DNA of 64,000 nucleotides from Rhodocollybia butyracea (Eukaryota; Basidiomycota; Agaricomycetes; Agaricales; Omphalotaceae). Where the stretch lies: assembly GCA_015501585.1 (NCBI GenBank), contig JADNRY010000269.1:1-64000 (forward strand), in the 5' to 3' direction. Of the stretch, positions 8,986 through 21,217 are shown piece after piece. Under the pieces are notes generated by a model. It saw only the letters and a list, made by a program, of their open reading frames with translations. It did not search any database and was not told where the DNA came from. Both the position numbers and the translations under genes were made by a program. The first letter of the stretch is position 1. Each line of letters begins with the position of its first letter.

Positions 8986-10822
8986 TTAGGCCTAAAATCG
9001 GCCTAAGGCATGTAACCGTACATTTTGACACTTTGTATGTGTTATACAATGCAATAAGAGAGTTATACAGAGCCCGAGCGTGATAGCTGTTGCCGAGGCA
9101 AAGAACTTAACAATAATACTCAGCGAGCCGTGAAGGTACGCCCACAAGCGTAGCCTAGAGCCAAGCTAGCGAGGATACCTGGGCTGCCCGGAGATGTAAC
9201 GCTAGATCGTCGATCTAGTTATACCCAAGAGTGCATACTCTCTAAACTACAGGACATCTCGAAGCGGGATAAGTACTAAGCCAACGCGTTACTCGAGGGA
9301 AGGAATTATGAGGGAAGGCATCCCTCGCACTAAGACCCCCAACAAGCTATGTTAAGATGTGGACTTTACAGTCCGTAACAATGGACCAGAACAATCCCGA
9401 GGGAAACCGTAGAGGTCTATTCGCGGCACCGGTTGTAACCGTGAGGACGTAGAAACATACTTAGCGGTCCTACGGAAAGCTACGCACCAGGATAGCCTTG
9501 GCAAATCGAAACATTTGATCTTAGAAATCATACACGGAAGGTCTTATCCGTTAAAGCCGACTATCGGGAATCACTTGTACATACTCAGCGCAGTTGCTCG
9601 AGATTATCATAAGTGGTGTCGTTGGAAAGCTAGATAACAGGCCTTCTCGAGAGAATGTTAATCACACTCAGGATGGACAGAACTATCCGAGGAATAGAAT
9701 GAAGCTCACCCAAGGGAAACTGGGCGGCGAGTGATCATGAAGCGTAAAGGTACTCCTGACCCCGGAGAATTGTGGAGTAATCGGAGAAACCTCGCTCGGA
9801 TCAAAACACTCTAAAACTATGTTAATCCTCACGAAATCATATTTTACCTCTGATATATACCCAAGAATGGACTATTTCTTTATTGTGTGTACCATATATA
9901 GGCTGGAGTTTCCTTTCCGAGCCAGATTCCTCTGTTCCACTCTCTTTCCGTCTCTCTCCATATCTGTTTCATCTATTTTTTGTATTAAACTCTCTCTACT
10001 CAGTATATAAGCCAGATATATTTATTCAATAAGACAAGTTTCTTGCCCTCGACCTGACTGCTAAGACCAGTGCTCCGTAGAACGTCCCCACAGGATCAGT
10101 AGCGTGACGCCTCCTGACTTGGTTATCTTAAGAAAGTAATAAACTTCACGCGCTTCGCAAAGCCCATTTATATCTTGATCAAATTTAAGTGTGTAGAGTT
10201 CTCTCGAACTCCAGATCGACTCAAATCTAGTTGCTTCCTTAGAGGGGATGGCTTCTAGTAAGGGATTATTCAGCTCCAGAGTGAGGGTTTCTTAGTTGAC
10301 TTCTTCACGAAGTTAGACGAGCCACTAAGATTGTGGTACGAGTTCCTAGTGATTAAGTTCACTCACAATATTGTAGCTTGGCCCAGAGTTTGGTCGAGGA
10401 CTTTACGGCATCACAGCAGCTAGTGCCAGAGTTTGCCTAGGGTTGTTGACAAACCTCGAGATTACTATTCTAGCTAGAGCCAGAGTTTGCCTAGGAGAAT
10501 CTTAGTTTTGTTGTATTGGTTTTGGTTTTGGTTAATTGATTTGGACATACACATCCGGTTCGCTTGTACACTCGTACACCCCAACTAGGCTTCTCTCGAC
10601 TTAGTTCTAAGAGTTGTCTAAGCTTAGTTACCCACGTTAGCGCTACAGTCTTGAACCTGGAGCAGTCGCGCGCATACATCCGATATTACAAAGCTTTCCC
10701 TCGGGGAATCTCTGACAACCCGCCCTCGCTCCCTTACATATCGATAGTCTGGTTAGGTGCAGTAGTGTTTTTGTTAGGTTGTTTTATAGCACCTTTCGCA
10801 TACCTACACGTAAATACCCAAA
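8986..10822 (+). repeat. Repeat R1 copy B (full length, 1837 bp)
   Basis: Begins TTAGGCCTAAAATCGGCC and ends TAAATACCCAAA, with TA on both sides (8984-8985 and 10823-10824). Collinear with copies C and D. There are no terminal inverted repeats, and no TG...CA ends that would mark an LTR. The 5' end can fold on itself (TTAGGCC/GGCCTAA). A TATA-like block (ccatatataggctgg, about 9890) is followed by a pyrimidine-rich run. No reverse transcriptase, transposase or other long frame is present. Probably a non-autonomous mobile element or a very long atypical solo LTR. Confidence 0.85.
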
Positions 10823-11161
10823 TACCGAACAAGATACAATGAGTTGGTCTGGTGATTCACACAAGTGATAAGAGCAAACAAGTGGGGGTTTGGATTTAAG
10901 AAAATAATACGTCTACTGTTATTAGGCCTAAAATCGGCCTAAGGCGTGTAACTGTACATTTTGACATTTTGTTGTTGCCGAGGCAAAGAACTTAACAATA
11001 ATACTCAGCGAGCCGTGAAGGTACGCCCACAAGCGTAGCCTAGAGCCAAGCTAGCAAGGATACCTGGGCTGCCTGGAGATGTAATGCTAGATTGTCAATC
11101 TAGTTATACCCAAGAGTGTATACTCTCTAAACTACAGGACATCTTGAAGCAGGATAAGTAC

Positions 11162-11164
11162 TAA
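11162..11164. repeat. Harbinger target-site duplication TAA (left)
   Basis: TAA precedes the transposon and recurs at 14125-14127. The uninterrupted R1 copies have a single TAA at this place (agtactaagcc), so the empty site is documented within the window. Three-base TWA duplications are diagnostic for PIF/Harbinger elements. Confidence 0.92.
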
Positions 11165-11217
11165 GGGCTAGTCCTGCCAATTTTTCAGGGCGAAATTTTC
11201 GGGTGTCAAAATATTTC
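11165..11217 (+). repeat. Harbinger terminal inverted repeat, left
   Basis: Pairs with 14073-14124; both read GGGCTAGTCCTGCCAATTTT from the outside and continue through GGGTGTCAAAATATTT with two mismatches. Confidence 0.93.
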
Positions 11218-11372
11218 GGAAGGGCGGAGCGCCCGGGATAAAGCACATGATATTACAGTAATTAGTGACGCTGTGTGACTGATCGTTATCTTTTTGTATC
11301 TTTTTGTTTCTTGTTGCTTCCGCACGCGATTCCCGCAAATCACACTTGTTTTTTTCACTCGTTGATATCGAT

Positions 11373-12541
11373 ATGGCACCACATGCCAAATGGCTTGAGC
11401 CAGATAAGGAGAGGCTCATAGATTACGTGTATGATCAACGTGCAGAGCTTGGAGAGGGTGGAAATCTGAACAAACAGATTGCCAATGGACTAGCTGCTCA
11501 TTTTGTCCAACCTCCGCCTGCTCAAGGTGGTACAAAGACGGCTAGTGCATGTAAGACTCAGTGGCAAATGGTGTGTTTGACTCTCTTTGAATCAAAGTCA
11601 ATCACTGAGTGTTCTTAGCTCAAAAGGATCTGTGAAGCTCTTCGGGAGGTCAAGGAGCACAATTATCCTGGAGCTTCTGGTTGGCCTTATGATGATGAGC
11701 TTGGCTTTCAGGTTACTCCCGAAAATGCCGATGCTTGGGATTCGTTCAAGACAGCTCATCCGATCTTTGCTCCTTTTGCCAATGTTGGTTGGCCTCATTA
11801 TGAGAAGATGGCTGAGATGTGTCCTCGGGTTGCAAAGGGAACTCACGTTCTCAATGTTGCTGGCTCACAGTTCACCCAGCTGTCATCTGATTATGATCAG
11901 TCGACTCAATCACAATCGACGGATCCTTCTTCTCAGTCGACTCAATTGCAATCGATGGATCCTTCTTCTCAGTCCACTCAATCACAATCCTCCCAGACTT
12001 TACCCAAAGATTCCTCTTCTCAACTCATCAACGTTCTGGATGACTCTGATAACAAGTTGGATGAGTCTGTGCGCCCAGAGTCATCTCAATTCATCATTAA
12101 AGAGAGTGTCAAACCTGAACCGGTAAAACAGCTTTTGTCTATTTACTGATTTGTTTGGATCTGATTTCATATATTTTGTAGACTCCGGTCAAGCAAAGCC
12201 TTGGGAAGAACTCTTTGGATGACAGTGTTACCATGTCTGCCCCCAAAAAAGCTCGCCGCAGTGCCCCTGATGCTTTGGCAGATTTGGCTGCTTCCACTTG
12301 CCATGTTGGTGACTCGTTGAGAAGCTTCCTTGGGCCAAGTGTTGAACCATCTCCCGAGCGACGCAAACAAGCTTCTGTCATGCTCAAGAATGATGATAAG
12401 CTCACACAGAAAGAGAAGGTATCCCTCCACCTCCTATTCAGTAAAAGTACAGCCGCTGCTGACTCTTACTGTAATGCTGAGGATTGGATCCAGGATGATG
12501 TTGCAGAGCAGTTGCTCTTTGATGCTCCCTCAGTTGTTTGA
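11373..12541 (+). CDS. Harbinger Myb/SANT-like accessory protein
   Basis: The second protein of PIF/Harbinger elements; in the family it binds transposon ends and helps bring the transposase to the nucleus and DNA. ATG at 11373 gives MAPHAKWLEPDKERLIDYVY, the start of a Myb/SANT-like trihelix domain. The conserved SACKTQWQM spans the first intron (11571-11618) and continues LKRICEALREVKEHNYPGAS. A Ser/Thr/Gln-rich middle holds short repeats (about 11900-11990). A second intron is at 12123-12180. The last exon contains a basic patch (PKKARRS) and ends at TGA 12539-12541. The frame is intact throughout. It faces the transposase gene, whose stop lies about 50 bases downstream. Earlier upstream ATGs exist (11304), but the SANT start favours 11373. 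Confidence 0.85.
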
Positions 12542-12594
12542 GCGGTATGGTGTGCCATTTCTAAGTATATGTTATACACTTTTTAATTATAGTT

Positions 12595-13970
12595 TTAATC
12601 GAGTGGCTCCATGTGAATGTCATCGTCGATTTCCATATCATTGTCACCGCATTCAGTGAGGACTTGCTGATAGTCATCCCACATTGCCTGAGCCATTCGA
12701 TCTCTGTAAGCTTCTGCCTGCCGTTTCTCTGCATGAGATATTATTTCTGTTGCCGCCAGTCTCCCAAAATCAATCTCCTCTGCTCTTTGTATACCTGGTT
12801 GCTCGTCATGGCAGTCGAGATTACCATTTTCATCATATAGGTATTTGTTGACATGTGTGCTGTCATGTCCAACTATGAAATTATGCAGAGCAGCAAGAGC
12901 AGGAGGAATATGAGCTTGAACACTGATGGTGAAGTGCGGTGGTTGAGTAAGAATAACCCAGCGTTTCTTCATAACACCAAATGTTTGCTCTACAATATTA
13001 CATGCAGAGGAATGGCGAAGGTTGTACAGTTCCTTTGGATTGGCTGGACTATCAATAAATTAAGTAGCCTGCAAAGTGGGGATTTAAAAAATTACCGCTG
13101 ATTTGCTCGTCCCCATTCTGCAAGATGATATTGCACATTTTGATATGGCACTAGGAGTGAATCGCAGATACTAAAACCAGCATCGGCAAGATATTGTCGG
13201 TCCACTGGGATTGGAAAGTCTTTTACCCATGCTTTGCTATACATGTTAAAAGAGGAATTGCATGTCCATAGAGACAACAGCAAGGCAGTTCTGCGTCACA
13301 CCCCCCTTCCGATTCCGTGCTAGCTGAAGGTCCCAAACTGATGGGCAGCAGTTGATATGTGTTCTGTCTATAGCACCAATTACACTGTCAAAGAAGGGTG
13401 TCCACTTGGGCTCATCCCTGATCTCCTTGGATACAGGAGAATTAACAGCAGGAGGTTTGACCCAGGCACTGTATAACTGTGGAGTTGACAGGAGAAACAG
13501 GATCATCTTGTAGTGGCTGTTCAAATAATCAGACTTGGAAGGACAGCTTGGGCTTATTGCATATATACTTACTTTGAGATTGTAGTGCCTGTATGCTGGA
13601 ACCGTTCTCCAATATGATGCACACTGAGTCCTGTACGGCACATATACAAAAATATGGCAAGAGACTCCTCCATTGTAATATACCGGGAATCTTCTGCCCC
13701 GAGAAGCCGAAGCTCAAGGCACAAAGCCCAGAACACATGGGACTGGACTCTAAGCTCTGTATGAATACAATCCGGATGGCCATAGATTAATTCCTGCAGC
13801 CATCCATATCCTGAGAGCTGGGAAGTGTGATAATCCAATTTGTATATATAAGGAGAGATATAAGAGCCCACACTAAGGTTGATGTAGCATAAAAGAGTGA
13901 CTGTGACATAAACAGCGAGTTTCTGTCGCTTCTCGAGCTGTTGTGTACTTTCCGATGGCATTGATAACAT
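12595..13970 (-). pseudogene. Harbinger DDE transposase (HARBI1-like), one apparent frameshift
   Basis: DDE endonuclease that would cut and move the element. Exon 1 begins at ATG 13970 (MLSMPSESTQQLEKRQKLAV) and includes the helix-turn-helix-like segment MCRTGLSVHHIGERFQHTG. After an intron (about 13523-13573) comes the catalytic core: first Asp in IGAIDRTHIN (about 13385), second Asp in LADAGFSICDSLLVPYQNV (about 13190), and Glu in NIVEQTFGVMKKRW after another intron (about 13000). All three acidic residues are therefore present. Near 13245, just after MDMQFLF, the frame shifts by one base, and the usual Gly-Trp-Glu-Gly segment between the two Asp blocks is missing. That suggests a small internal deletion. 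The gene ends at 12595 with an acidic tail. An unusual intron could rescue the frame, but I found no fitting splice pair. Confidence 0.85.
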
Positions 13971-14072
13971 TCAGAATAACCTTAATCGTCGAGTTGATCG
14001 TGCGCGCGCTCTTTACGTGACAAGAAGTGATATCATTTTATTACGCCATCAAATGCACATAGCGCCCAACTA

Positions 14073-14124
14073 AAATATTTTGACACCCAAAAATTTCACC
14101 CTGAAAAATTGGCAGGACTAGCCC
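14073..14124 (-). repeat. Harbinger terminal inverted repeat, right
   Basis: Reverse complement of the left terminus with two mismatches, followed by TAA at 14125-14127. Confidence 0.93.
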
Positions 14125-15734
14125 TAAGCCAACATGTTACTCAAGGGAAGGAATTATGAGGGAAGGCATCCCTCACACCAAGACCCCCAACAAGCTATGT
14201 TAAGATGTGGACTTTACAGTCTGTAACAAGGGACCAGAACAATCCTGAGGAAACTGTAGAGGTCTATTCGCGGCACCGGTCATAACTGTGAAAGCGGTAG
14301 AAACATGCTTAGCGGTCCTACAGAAAGCTACGCGCCAGGATAGCCTTGGCAAATCAAAATGTTTGATCTTAGAAATCATACACGGGAGGTCTTATCCGTT
14401 AAAGCCAACTATCGGTAATCACTTGTACATACTCAGTGCAGTTGCTTGAGACTATCATAAGTGGTGTCATTGGAAAGCTAGACAACAGGCCTTCTCGAGA
14501 GAATGTTAATTACACTCAGGATGGACAGAACTATCCGAGGAATAGAATGAAACTCACCCAAGGGAAACCAGGCGGCGAGTGATCATGAAGCGTAAAGGTA
14601 CTCCTGACCCCGGAGAATTGTGGAGTAGTTGGGGAAACCTTGCTTGGATCAAAACACTTTAAAACTATGTTAATCCTCACGAAATCATATTTTACCTCTG
14701 ATATATACCCAAGAATGGACTATTTCTTTATCATGTGTACCATATATAGGCTGGAGTTTCCTTTCCGAGCCAGATTCCTCTGTTTCACTCTCTTTCCGTC
14801 TCTCTCTGTATCTGTTTCATCTATTTTTCATATTAAACTCTCTCTACTCAGTATACAAGCCAGACATATTTATTCAATAAGACAAGTTTCTTGCCCTTGA
14901 CTTGACTGCTAAGACCAGTGCTCCGTAGAACATCCCCACGGGATCAGTAGCATGACGCCTCCTGACTTGGTGACCTTTAGAAAGTAATCTAACTTCACAT
15001 GCTTCACAAAGCCCATTTATATCTTGATCAAATTCAAGTGTGTAGAGTTCTCTTGAACTCCAGATCAACTCAAATCTAATTGCTTCCTTAGAGGGGACGG
15101 CTTCTAGTAAGGGATTATTTAGCTTCAGAGTGAGGGTTCCTTAGTTGACCTCTTCACAAAGTTAGATGAGCCACTAAGATTGTGGTATGAGTTCCTAGTG
15201 ATTAAGTTCACTCACAATATTGTAGCTTGGCCCAGAGTTTGGTCGAGGACTTTATGGCGTCACAGCAGCCAGTGCCAGAGTTTGCCTAGGGTTGTTGACA
15301 AACCTCGAGATTTCTATTCTAGCTAGAGCCAGAGTTTGCCTAGGAGAATCTTAGTTTTGTTGTATTGGTTTTGGTTTTGGTTAATTGATTTGGACATACA
15401 CATCTGGTTCCCTCATACACTCGTACACCCAACTAGGCTTCTCTTGACTTAGCTCTAAGAGTTGTCTAAGCTTAGTTACCCATGTTAGCGCTACAGTTTT
15501 GAACCTGGAGCAGTTGCGCACGTACACCCGATATTACAAGACTTTCCCTCGGGGAATCTCTGACAACCCGCCCTTGCTCCCTTACATATTGATAGTCTGG
15601 TTAGGTGTGGTAGTGTTTTTGTTTGGTTGTTTTATAGCACCTTTTGCATACCTACACGTAAATACCCAAATACCATACATTGGTAAATCTGGCTTCCTTA
15701 TATACTGTTTAATATGTACTAGTTAGGAAATGCT

Positions 15735-15945
15735 GCAGAATGACTAGATTTGAGTCATAACTGCGGAAATGCTGCGGATCAGTCAGCATGACTGTGGAAT
15801 GGTGTGCAATGACTGTTACTGAGTTATTTAAGCGGAAACTGTGGATGACTGGTGTTGAGTCATTCAGTAGAGTCATGGATGACTGATATTGAGTCATTTA
15901 GTGGAACCAGAGTTAACTAATAATGAGTCAATACTGTGTGGAAGG
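15735..15945. repeat. Minisatellite of palindromic ATGACT...AGTCAT units
   Basis: About five to six units, each an inverted pair ATGACT/AGTCAT around a 7-9 base loop: 15740-15758, 15781-15795 (variant), 15809-15828, 15845-15864 and 15869-15896, plus a decayed unit near 15911-15931. Loops read like gatattg or ggtgttg. It begins about 65 bases after the end of R1 copy C. Confidence 0.75.
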
Positions 15946-16104
15946 GTCTTTGCAGCTTCCATGGTAATGTGCAGCATTATCCCAAGTTGTGTTGAGAAGA
16001 TAAGTAATGAATGTATGTGATAGTGTTAGGTAGTAAAATATTAATGCTAGTCACGGTGGCGGTTGTTAATAAATGAAAAAAGAGTGTATATATGCCTATA
16101 GTGT

Positions 16105-16650
16105 AGAATCGGGTCATAACATGCAGGTACTTGCAAGAAGCCAAAAGCACCTTGTGGGAGGGCAAGAATATTTTTTTTTTCGCACAAATAAAGGCTGAAA
16201 TATGCTCTCCTCTATGCAATAGACCTTGTTTAAGCAGCTCATATGTTCACCTAGTATGTAGCAAGTTATAAGTGGCTATATGCACTATAGTACACTGAAG
16301 AATACAGTCTCTCTTTAGCTTCTAGTCAAGGACTACTGTTCTCTACCTACATGATGCTCTATTCTATGCACTAGGTACCTACTGAGTATCTCACACTCAT
16401 ACCTTGCATGTAGTAACCATTTTATTATTATTGTAAGTACTAAATACTTGCAGATACTCACAAGTATCTTGTGAGTACCTGTGTTGGCTGGGATCTGCAA
16501 GTACCCGCAAGTACGTGTGTTAAACTACCTGTGGATCTGGGTATCCATTTCCCAGATACATACAGGTCACGGGTAGCCCCTTGAGGCCCACAAGTACCTG
16601 TGCAACGGATCCAGGTACTACTTGACCTGGACTCGTGGACATCTTTAGTT
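16105..16650. mobile_element. hAT-like MITE, copy i (left end missing)
   Basis: Collinear with 24430-24924: the block atatgctctcctctatgca, then ctaaatacttgcag, then the terminus GGACTCGTGGACATCTTTAG (16632-16651). The left terminal repeat seen in the complete copy is not found. No coding content. Confidence 0.7.
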
Positions 16651-17520
16651 GTGACTCGTGGGAAACAAGTACTTGGACTTGCAAGTATTCCTACGACTTA
16701 TACTCACAAGTACCTGCAAGTAGTTGGTACTTACAAAGATAATTCATCTATTCCATAGTATTCTATTGTTATAATACCATGTAAAGAACATTGATTTCAT
16801 GCAAGGCAGCATCACAAGGGTATTTAATGTCCAGAATAACACCCAATAACATTACCTGGACACACAATAATGGTCCTTAAGTGATATAGGTATATATATA
16901 CTGTTACCAAGGGGTGCCCGGCTCGTGAACCCACTATAGTATCAGGTCAAAAAAATTTTAAGCCACCATGACACTGACTGACTGAGCAGTTATGTAATTT
17001 ACTATATCAGGAAGGTCAAAGCTGCAAAACATTGTCTTTCTTTTTCCACTTGTGCCCTTGCAGCAGTACGCAAGACAAGGATCTTATTTGTTTTAATTAT
17101 ATATTGTACATTCAATCCAAAAACTTTCCTGGCAAATTCTACTCTCAACTGTGCCTATGCTTTCCGCTCCTTGAGGAATTACAGGAATTACAAATCCAGT
17201 TGTTGACATGCCAAGAGAGTCCCGTGCAAGCCAAATGGTACTGGATACAAAGTAAGTAAAGTTAAAGGATATCATTCATAGTAGTAAACTCACAAAAACT
17301 GTCTCACATCCCACTTTTTGGCAGGAGATCACAAATGGATCATTTGGATCAATAATTCTTTTGCCACAGATGCAGTCTGTGTTCCGCTCAAGCATCTTGT
17401 TGGTAACAGTGCCTTTGCATCATGATCTGCCACTACTTGTTCCGGGAACAGCCTGTTCTCCAGTTTCCATTGCCCCAGGAGGGCCAGGAGGCTGGTTTGA
17501 GGCCGGAGCTTGATTGATTC
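16651..17520. other. AT-rich region without assignable gene
   Basis: Includes further degenerate CAAGTAC blocks (16665-16735) related to the hAT-like family and an unassigned stretch near 16900-17500. I see no gene. Confidence 0.4.
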
Positions 17521-19391
17521 AAACTAGGGGTATCTACTACAGGTGAGTTTTGCATTACTGATGTGTTTATCGTTGCGCTTACCTCCAACAAAACTCAAGA
17601 TATCATGTGGCACTGGAAACTCCTTGTCGCCTTCATCCAGCGCCGGTTGCACAAATGGCTGTATATCTTGCAATTTGCATTCTGAAACACCAATATTCAA
17701 AAATTCAATGTTGAAGTTTGGTGCTGGTCCTTTCCTTTGCTGACCACGTTTGCAGAGACTTTTCCCTCGCATCTATCCCAGTTTCTCCATCTGAACCCAT
17801 TGTCTTGTTGTCCAAGCCAATATCAGATACAGAGAGTCTGTGCCTCATCCTCTTTGTTAGATGCTGTTCCATTATGTGCCCAATTATCTTCCTGTTCTTG
17901 TTCAGCCCCTGATGCCACATCAAGTTCTTCTGTGTTATCCCTAGTAGATTACTCATTAATAGTCATTGAATGCAGCAAAAATTACATACGCTAATGCAAA
18001 ATTTGAGTTGTGAGCTTCAGAGATGACCACACAATTTTTTTTCTAGTTTGTGTCCATGTTTCTTTTTGATGGTGAGTCCATTAGTATGTTCTTCATAAGG
18101 TTGTTTTCCTCTACGCTGATGGAATACTTGTCATGAACTTCCTTTGTAGAGACATGCGAGTGCTTGTTTTTGAAGTGTGCAACAAAATTGTATGACCAGA
18201 CAGCTGGTGCTTTGTTGGTTTTGGCATGTTCAAACATGGATGGCTTGGTGAGGATGCTGCTGCCACTGCATACTTGAACTTGACCATATTCACACATTTA
18301 GATTTCTTCCATTTGATCTGGTTCCTGGCTTGATTCAAGCGCCACTTGAATGTTCCATATGGGAATAAGCACAGACCACAAGGTTCAGAATCTTGGCTGA
18401 CTTTGGGATCAAACAGGAGATGGGCTGCCACATGTTCAATAACATGAGGTCCTGCAGCTGGCAGGGAAACAGAAGGAGTACAGTAAGTGCATTTCTGTAG
18501 AGTGTCATCAAGGATCTGACACTCCTTTCCATCAGCTTTGCATACAAAACAGTCCTGACCACCTCCTTCTTTGTATGGAAATTTTGGAGAAGGTTTGACT
18601 TCAGGTACAAAAGAGCCATCTTTAGCATCTAGTGCCTCAAGTAATGAAGCTGTCAATGCACAAAGAATGGTGCTTTCAAAAAGGTATGTGGGTTTACCAA
18701 TGTTGTTAGTGGAGACATCAGGATCAATCAGCTGAACAAGTTGAGCAGGCACACAATATGAAGCACCTTGTTCAAGTGAAGGAAAAGGTGATTATCAGAC
18801 CATATCATGGTAGCGATGGGTGAATGAATGTTAAGCATGTTTTCAGTGCCGCTAGAGATGATTTCTGGCGAGACAAGGTAGTCATTATTTCAAATTGCAT
18901 ATCAAGCAACACACTGGACTTGTTTTCAAGTGTGCTGAAGCTGTTTTAAGGTACGCCTCTTTAAAAACATTCTTCCCATCCAGTAGAAAGGTTGTATCTA
19001 CAGCTGATTCTTCTGAAGCCATTGACAAAGCTTCCTCCCAGATGGTTTCCAAGCTCTTGGCATTTAAGTTCTTGTCATCTTGAAGGTCAAGGCTATCATC
19101 AATGTCCAGTGGAGGTTTCTTGACCACATCTATGGAAAAAGGCCGTAAGATATTTGTGCCTTCAGGAAGCTCATTGAGAATATTCTTAAGCTCTAGGAAC
19201 TTGCTCTCAATCTTGCTCTGCCCCAGTCTCCAAGTGGTCAGAACTGTGACATTGGCAACAGAAATGTCTCCACGCCATGTCCAAGGTGAGATATGGTCAA
19301 CTCCAGGATGGACAGTGAAATCATTTTTAGACAATGCCGGGATTTTGAGGCATCTTGCAATGGTATTCCATTGTGGCATTTTTGCATGGTA

Positions 19392-21217
19392 TTAGGCCTA
19401 AAATTGGCCTAAGGCGTGTAACCGTACATTTTGACATTTTATACATGTTATACAATGCAATAAGAGAGTTATACAGAGCCCGAGCATGATAGCTGTTGCC
19501 GAGGCAAAGAACTTAACAATAATACTCAGCAAGCCGTGAAGGTATGCCCACAAGTGTAGCCTAGAGCCAAGCTAGCGAGGATACCTGGGCTGCCCAGAGA
19601 CATAATGCTAGATTGTCAATCTAGTTATACCCAAGAGTGTATACTCTCTAAACTACAGGACATCTCAAAGCAGGATAAGTACTAAGCCAACACGTTACTT
19701 GAGGGAAGGCATCCCTCGCACTAAGACCCCCAACAAGCTATGTTAAGATGAGGACTTTACAGTCTGTAACATTGGACCAGAACAATCCCGAGGAAACTGT
19801 AGAGGTCTACTCATGGCACTGGTTGTAACCATGAAAGGGGTAGAAACATGCTTAGCGATTCCACGGAAAGCTACGTGCCGGGATACCCTTGGCAAATCAA
19901 AATGTTTGATCTTAGAAATCATACATGGGAGGTCTTATCCGTTAAAGCTGACTATCGGGAATCACTTGTACATACTCCATGCAGTTGCTTGAGACTATCA
20001 TAAGTGGTGTCGTTGGAAAGCTAGATAACAGGCCTTCTTGAGAGAATGTTAATTACACTCAGGATGGACAGAACTATCTGAGAAATAGAATGAAACTCAC
20101 CCAAGGGAAACTGGGCGGTGAGTGATCATGAAGCGTAAAGGTACTCCTGACCCCGGAGAATTGTGGAGTAATCGGAGAAACCTCACTCAGATCAAAACAC
20201 TTTAAAACTATGTTAATCCTCACAAAATCATATTTTACCTCTGATATATATCCAAGAATGGACTATTTCTTTATTGTGTGTACCATATATAGGCTGGAGT
20301 TTCCTTTCCGAGCCAGATTCCTCTGTTCCACTCTCTTTCTGTCTCTCTCTGTATCTGTTTCATCTATTTTTGTATTAAACTATCTCTACTCAGTATATAA
20401 GCCAGACATATTTATTCAATAAGACAAGTTTCTTGCCCTCGACCTGACTGCTAAGACCAGTGCTCCGTAGAATGTCCCCACGGGATCAGTAGCATGACGC
20501 CTCCTGACTTGGTTATCTTAAGAAAGTAATAAACTTCACGTGCTTCGCAAAGCCCATTTATATCTGGATTGAATTTAAGTGTGTAGAGTTCCCTCAAAGT
20601 TTAGATCAACTCAAATCTAGTCGCTTCCTTAGAGGGGACAGCTTCTAGTAAGGGATTATTTGGCTCCAGAGTGAGGGTTCCTTAGTTGACTTCTTCATGA
20701 AGTTAGACAAGCCACTAAGATTGTGGTACGAGTTCCTAGTGATTAAGTTTACTCACAATATTGTAGCTTGGCCCAGAGTTTGGTCAAGGACTTTACGGTG
20801 TCACAGCAGCTAGTGCCAGAGTTTGCCTAGGGTTGTTGACAAACCTCGAGATTACTATTCTAGCTAGAGCCAGAGTTTGCCTAGGAGAATCTTAGTTTTG
20901 TTGTATTGGTTTTGGTTTTGGTTTTGGTTAATTGATTTGGACATACACATCTGGTTCCCTCATACACTCGTACACCCAACTAGGCTTCTCTCGACTTAGT
21001 TCTAAGAGTTGTCTAAGCTTAGTTACCCATGTTAGTGCTACAGTCTTGAACCTGGAGCAGTCGCATGGATACATCCGATATTACAAGACTTTCCCTCAGG
21101 GAATCTCTGACAACCCGCCCTTGCTCTCTTACATATCGATATTCTGGTTAGGTGTGGTAGTGTTTTTGTTAGGTTGTTTTATAGCACCTTTCGCATACCT
21201 ACATGTAAATACCCAAA
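19392..21217 (+). repeat. Repeat R1 copy D (full length, 1826 bp), inserted in a gene
   Basis: Ends as in copies B and C, flanked by TA at 19390-19391 and 21218-21219. If the copy and one TA are removed, the minus-strand reading continues in frame from ...ATIR to YHAKMPQWNT, which gives the exact insertion point and shows R1 is mobile. There is no hint of inverted ends. Confidence 0.88.

Larger units (their letters stand above)
11165..14124. mobile_element. PIF/Harbinger DNA transposon, 2960 bp
   Basis: Inverted ends of about 52 bp (two mismatches) start GGGCTAGTCCTGCCAATTTT on each strand. The element carries the two genes expected of the superfamily: a Myb/SANT-like DNA-binding protein (plus strand) and a DDE transposase (minus strand), arranged tail to tail. 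It lies in R1 copy C with a TAA target duplication. All structural parts are present, but the transposase frame appears broken once, so autonomy is doubtful. Confidence 0.95.
10922..15670 (+). repeat. Repeat R1 copy C, split by a Harbinger transposon
   Basis: Same ends as copy B with flanking TA (10920-10921 and 15671-15672). The left part is 10922-11164 and the right part 14128-15670. The interruption is the transposon at 11165-14124. Only 99 bases separate copies B and C, and both point the same way. Confidence 0.88.

Noticed and set aside
9819..10010. Conserved short frames in R1 copies (about 60-90 codons)
   Set aside because: The copies are highly similar DNA overall, frames differ in start and stop, and ends run into flanking DNA; not evidence of coding.
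8986..10822. R1 as a Helitron
   Set aside because: No 5' TC, no 3' CTRR with preceding hairpin, and the flanking bases are TA on both sides rather than A and T of a split AT.
8986..10822. R1 as ribosomal or other structural RNA gene
   Set aside because: No similarity to rRNA cores that I can recognise; copies are scattered, one inside a gene, as for a mobile element.
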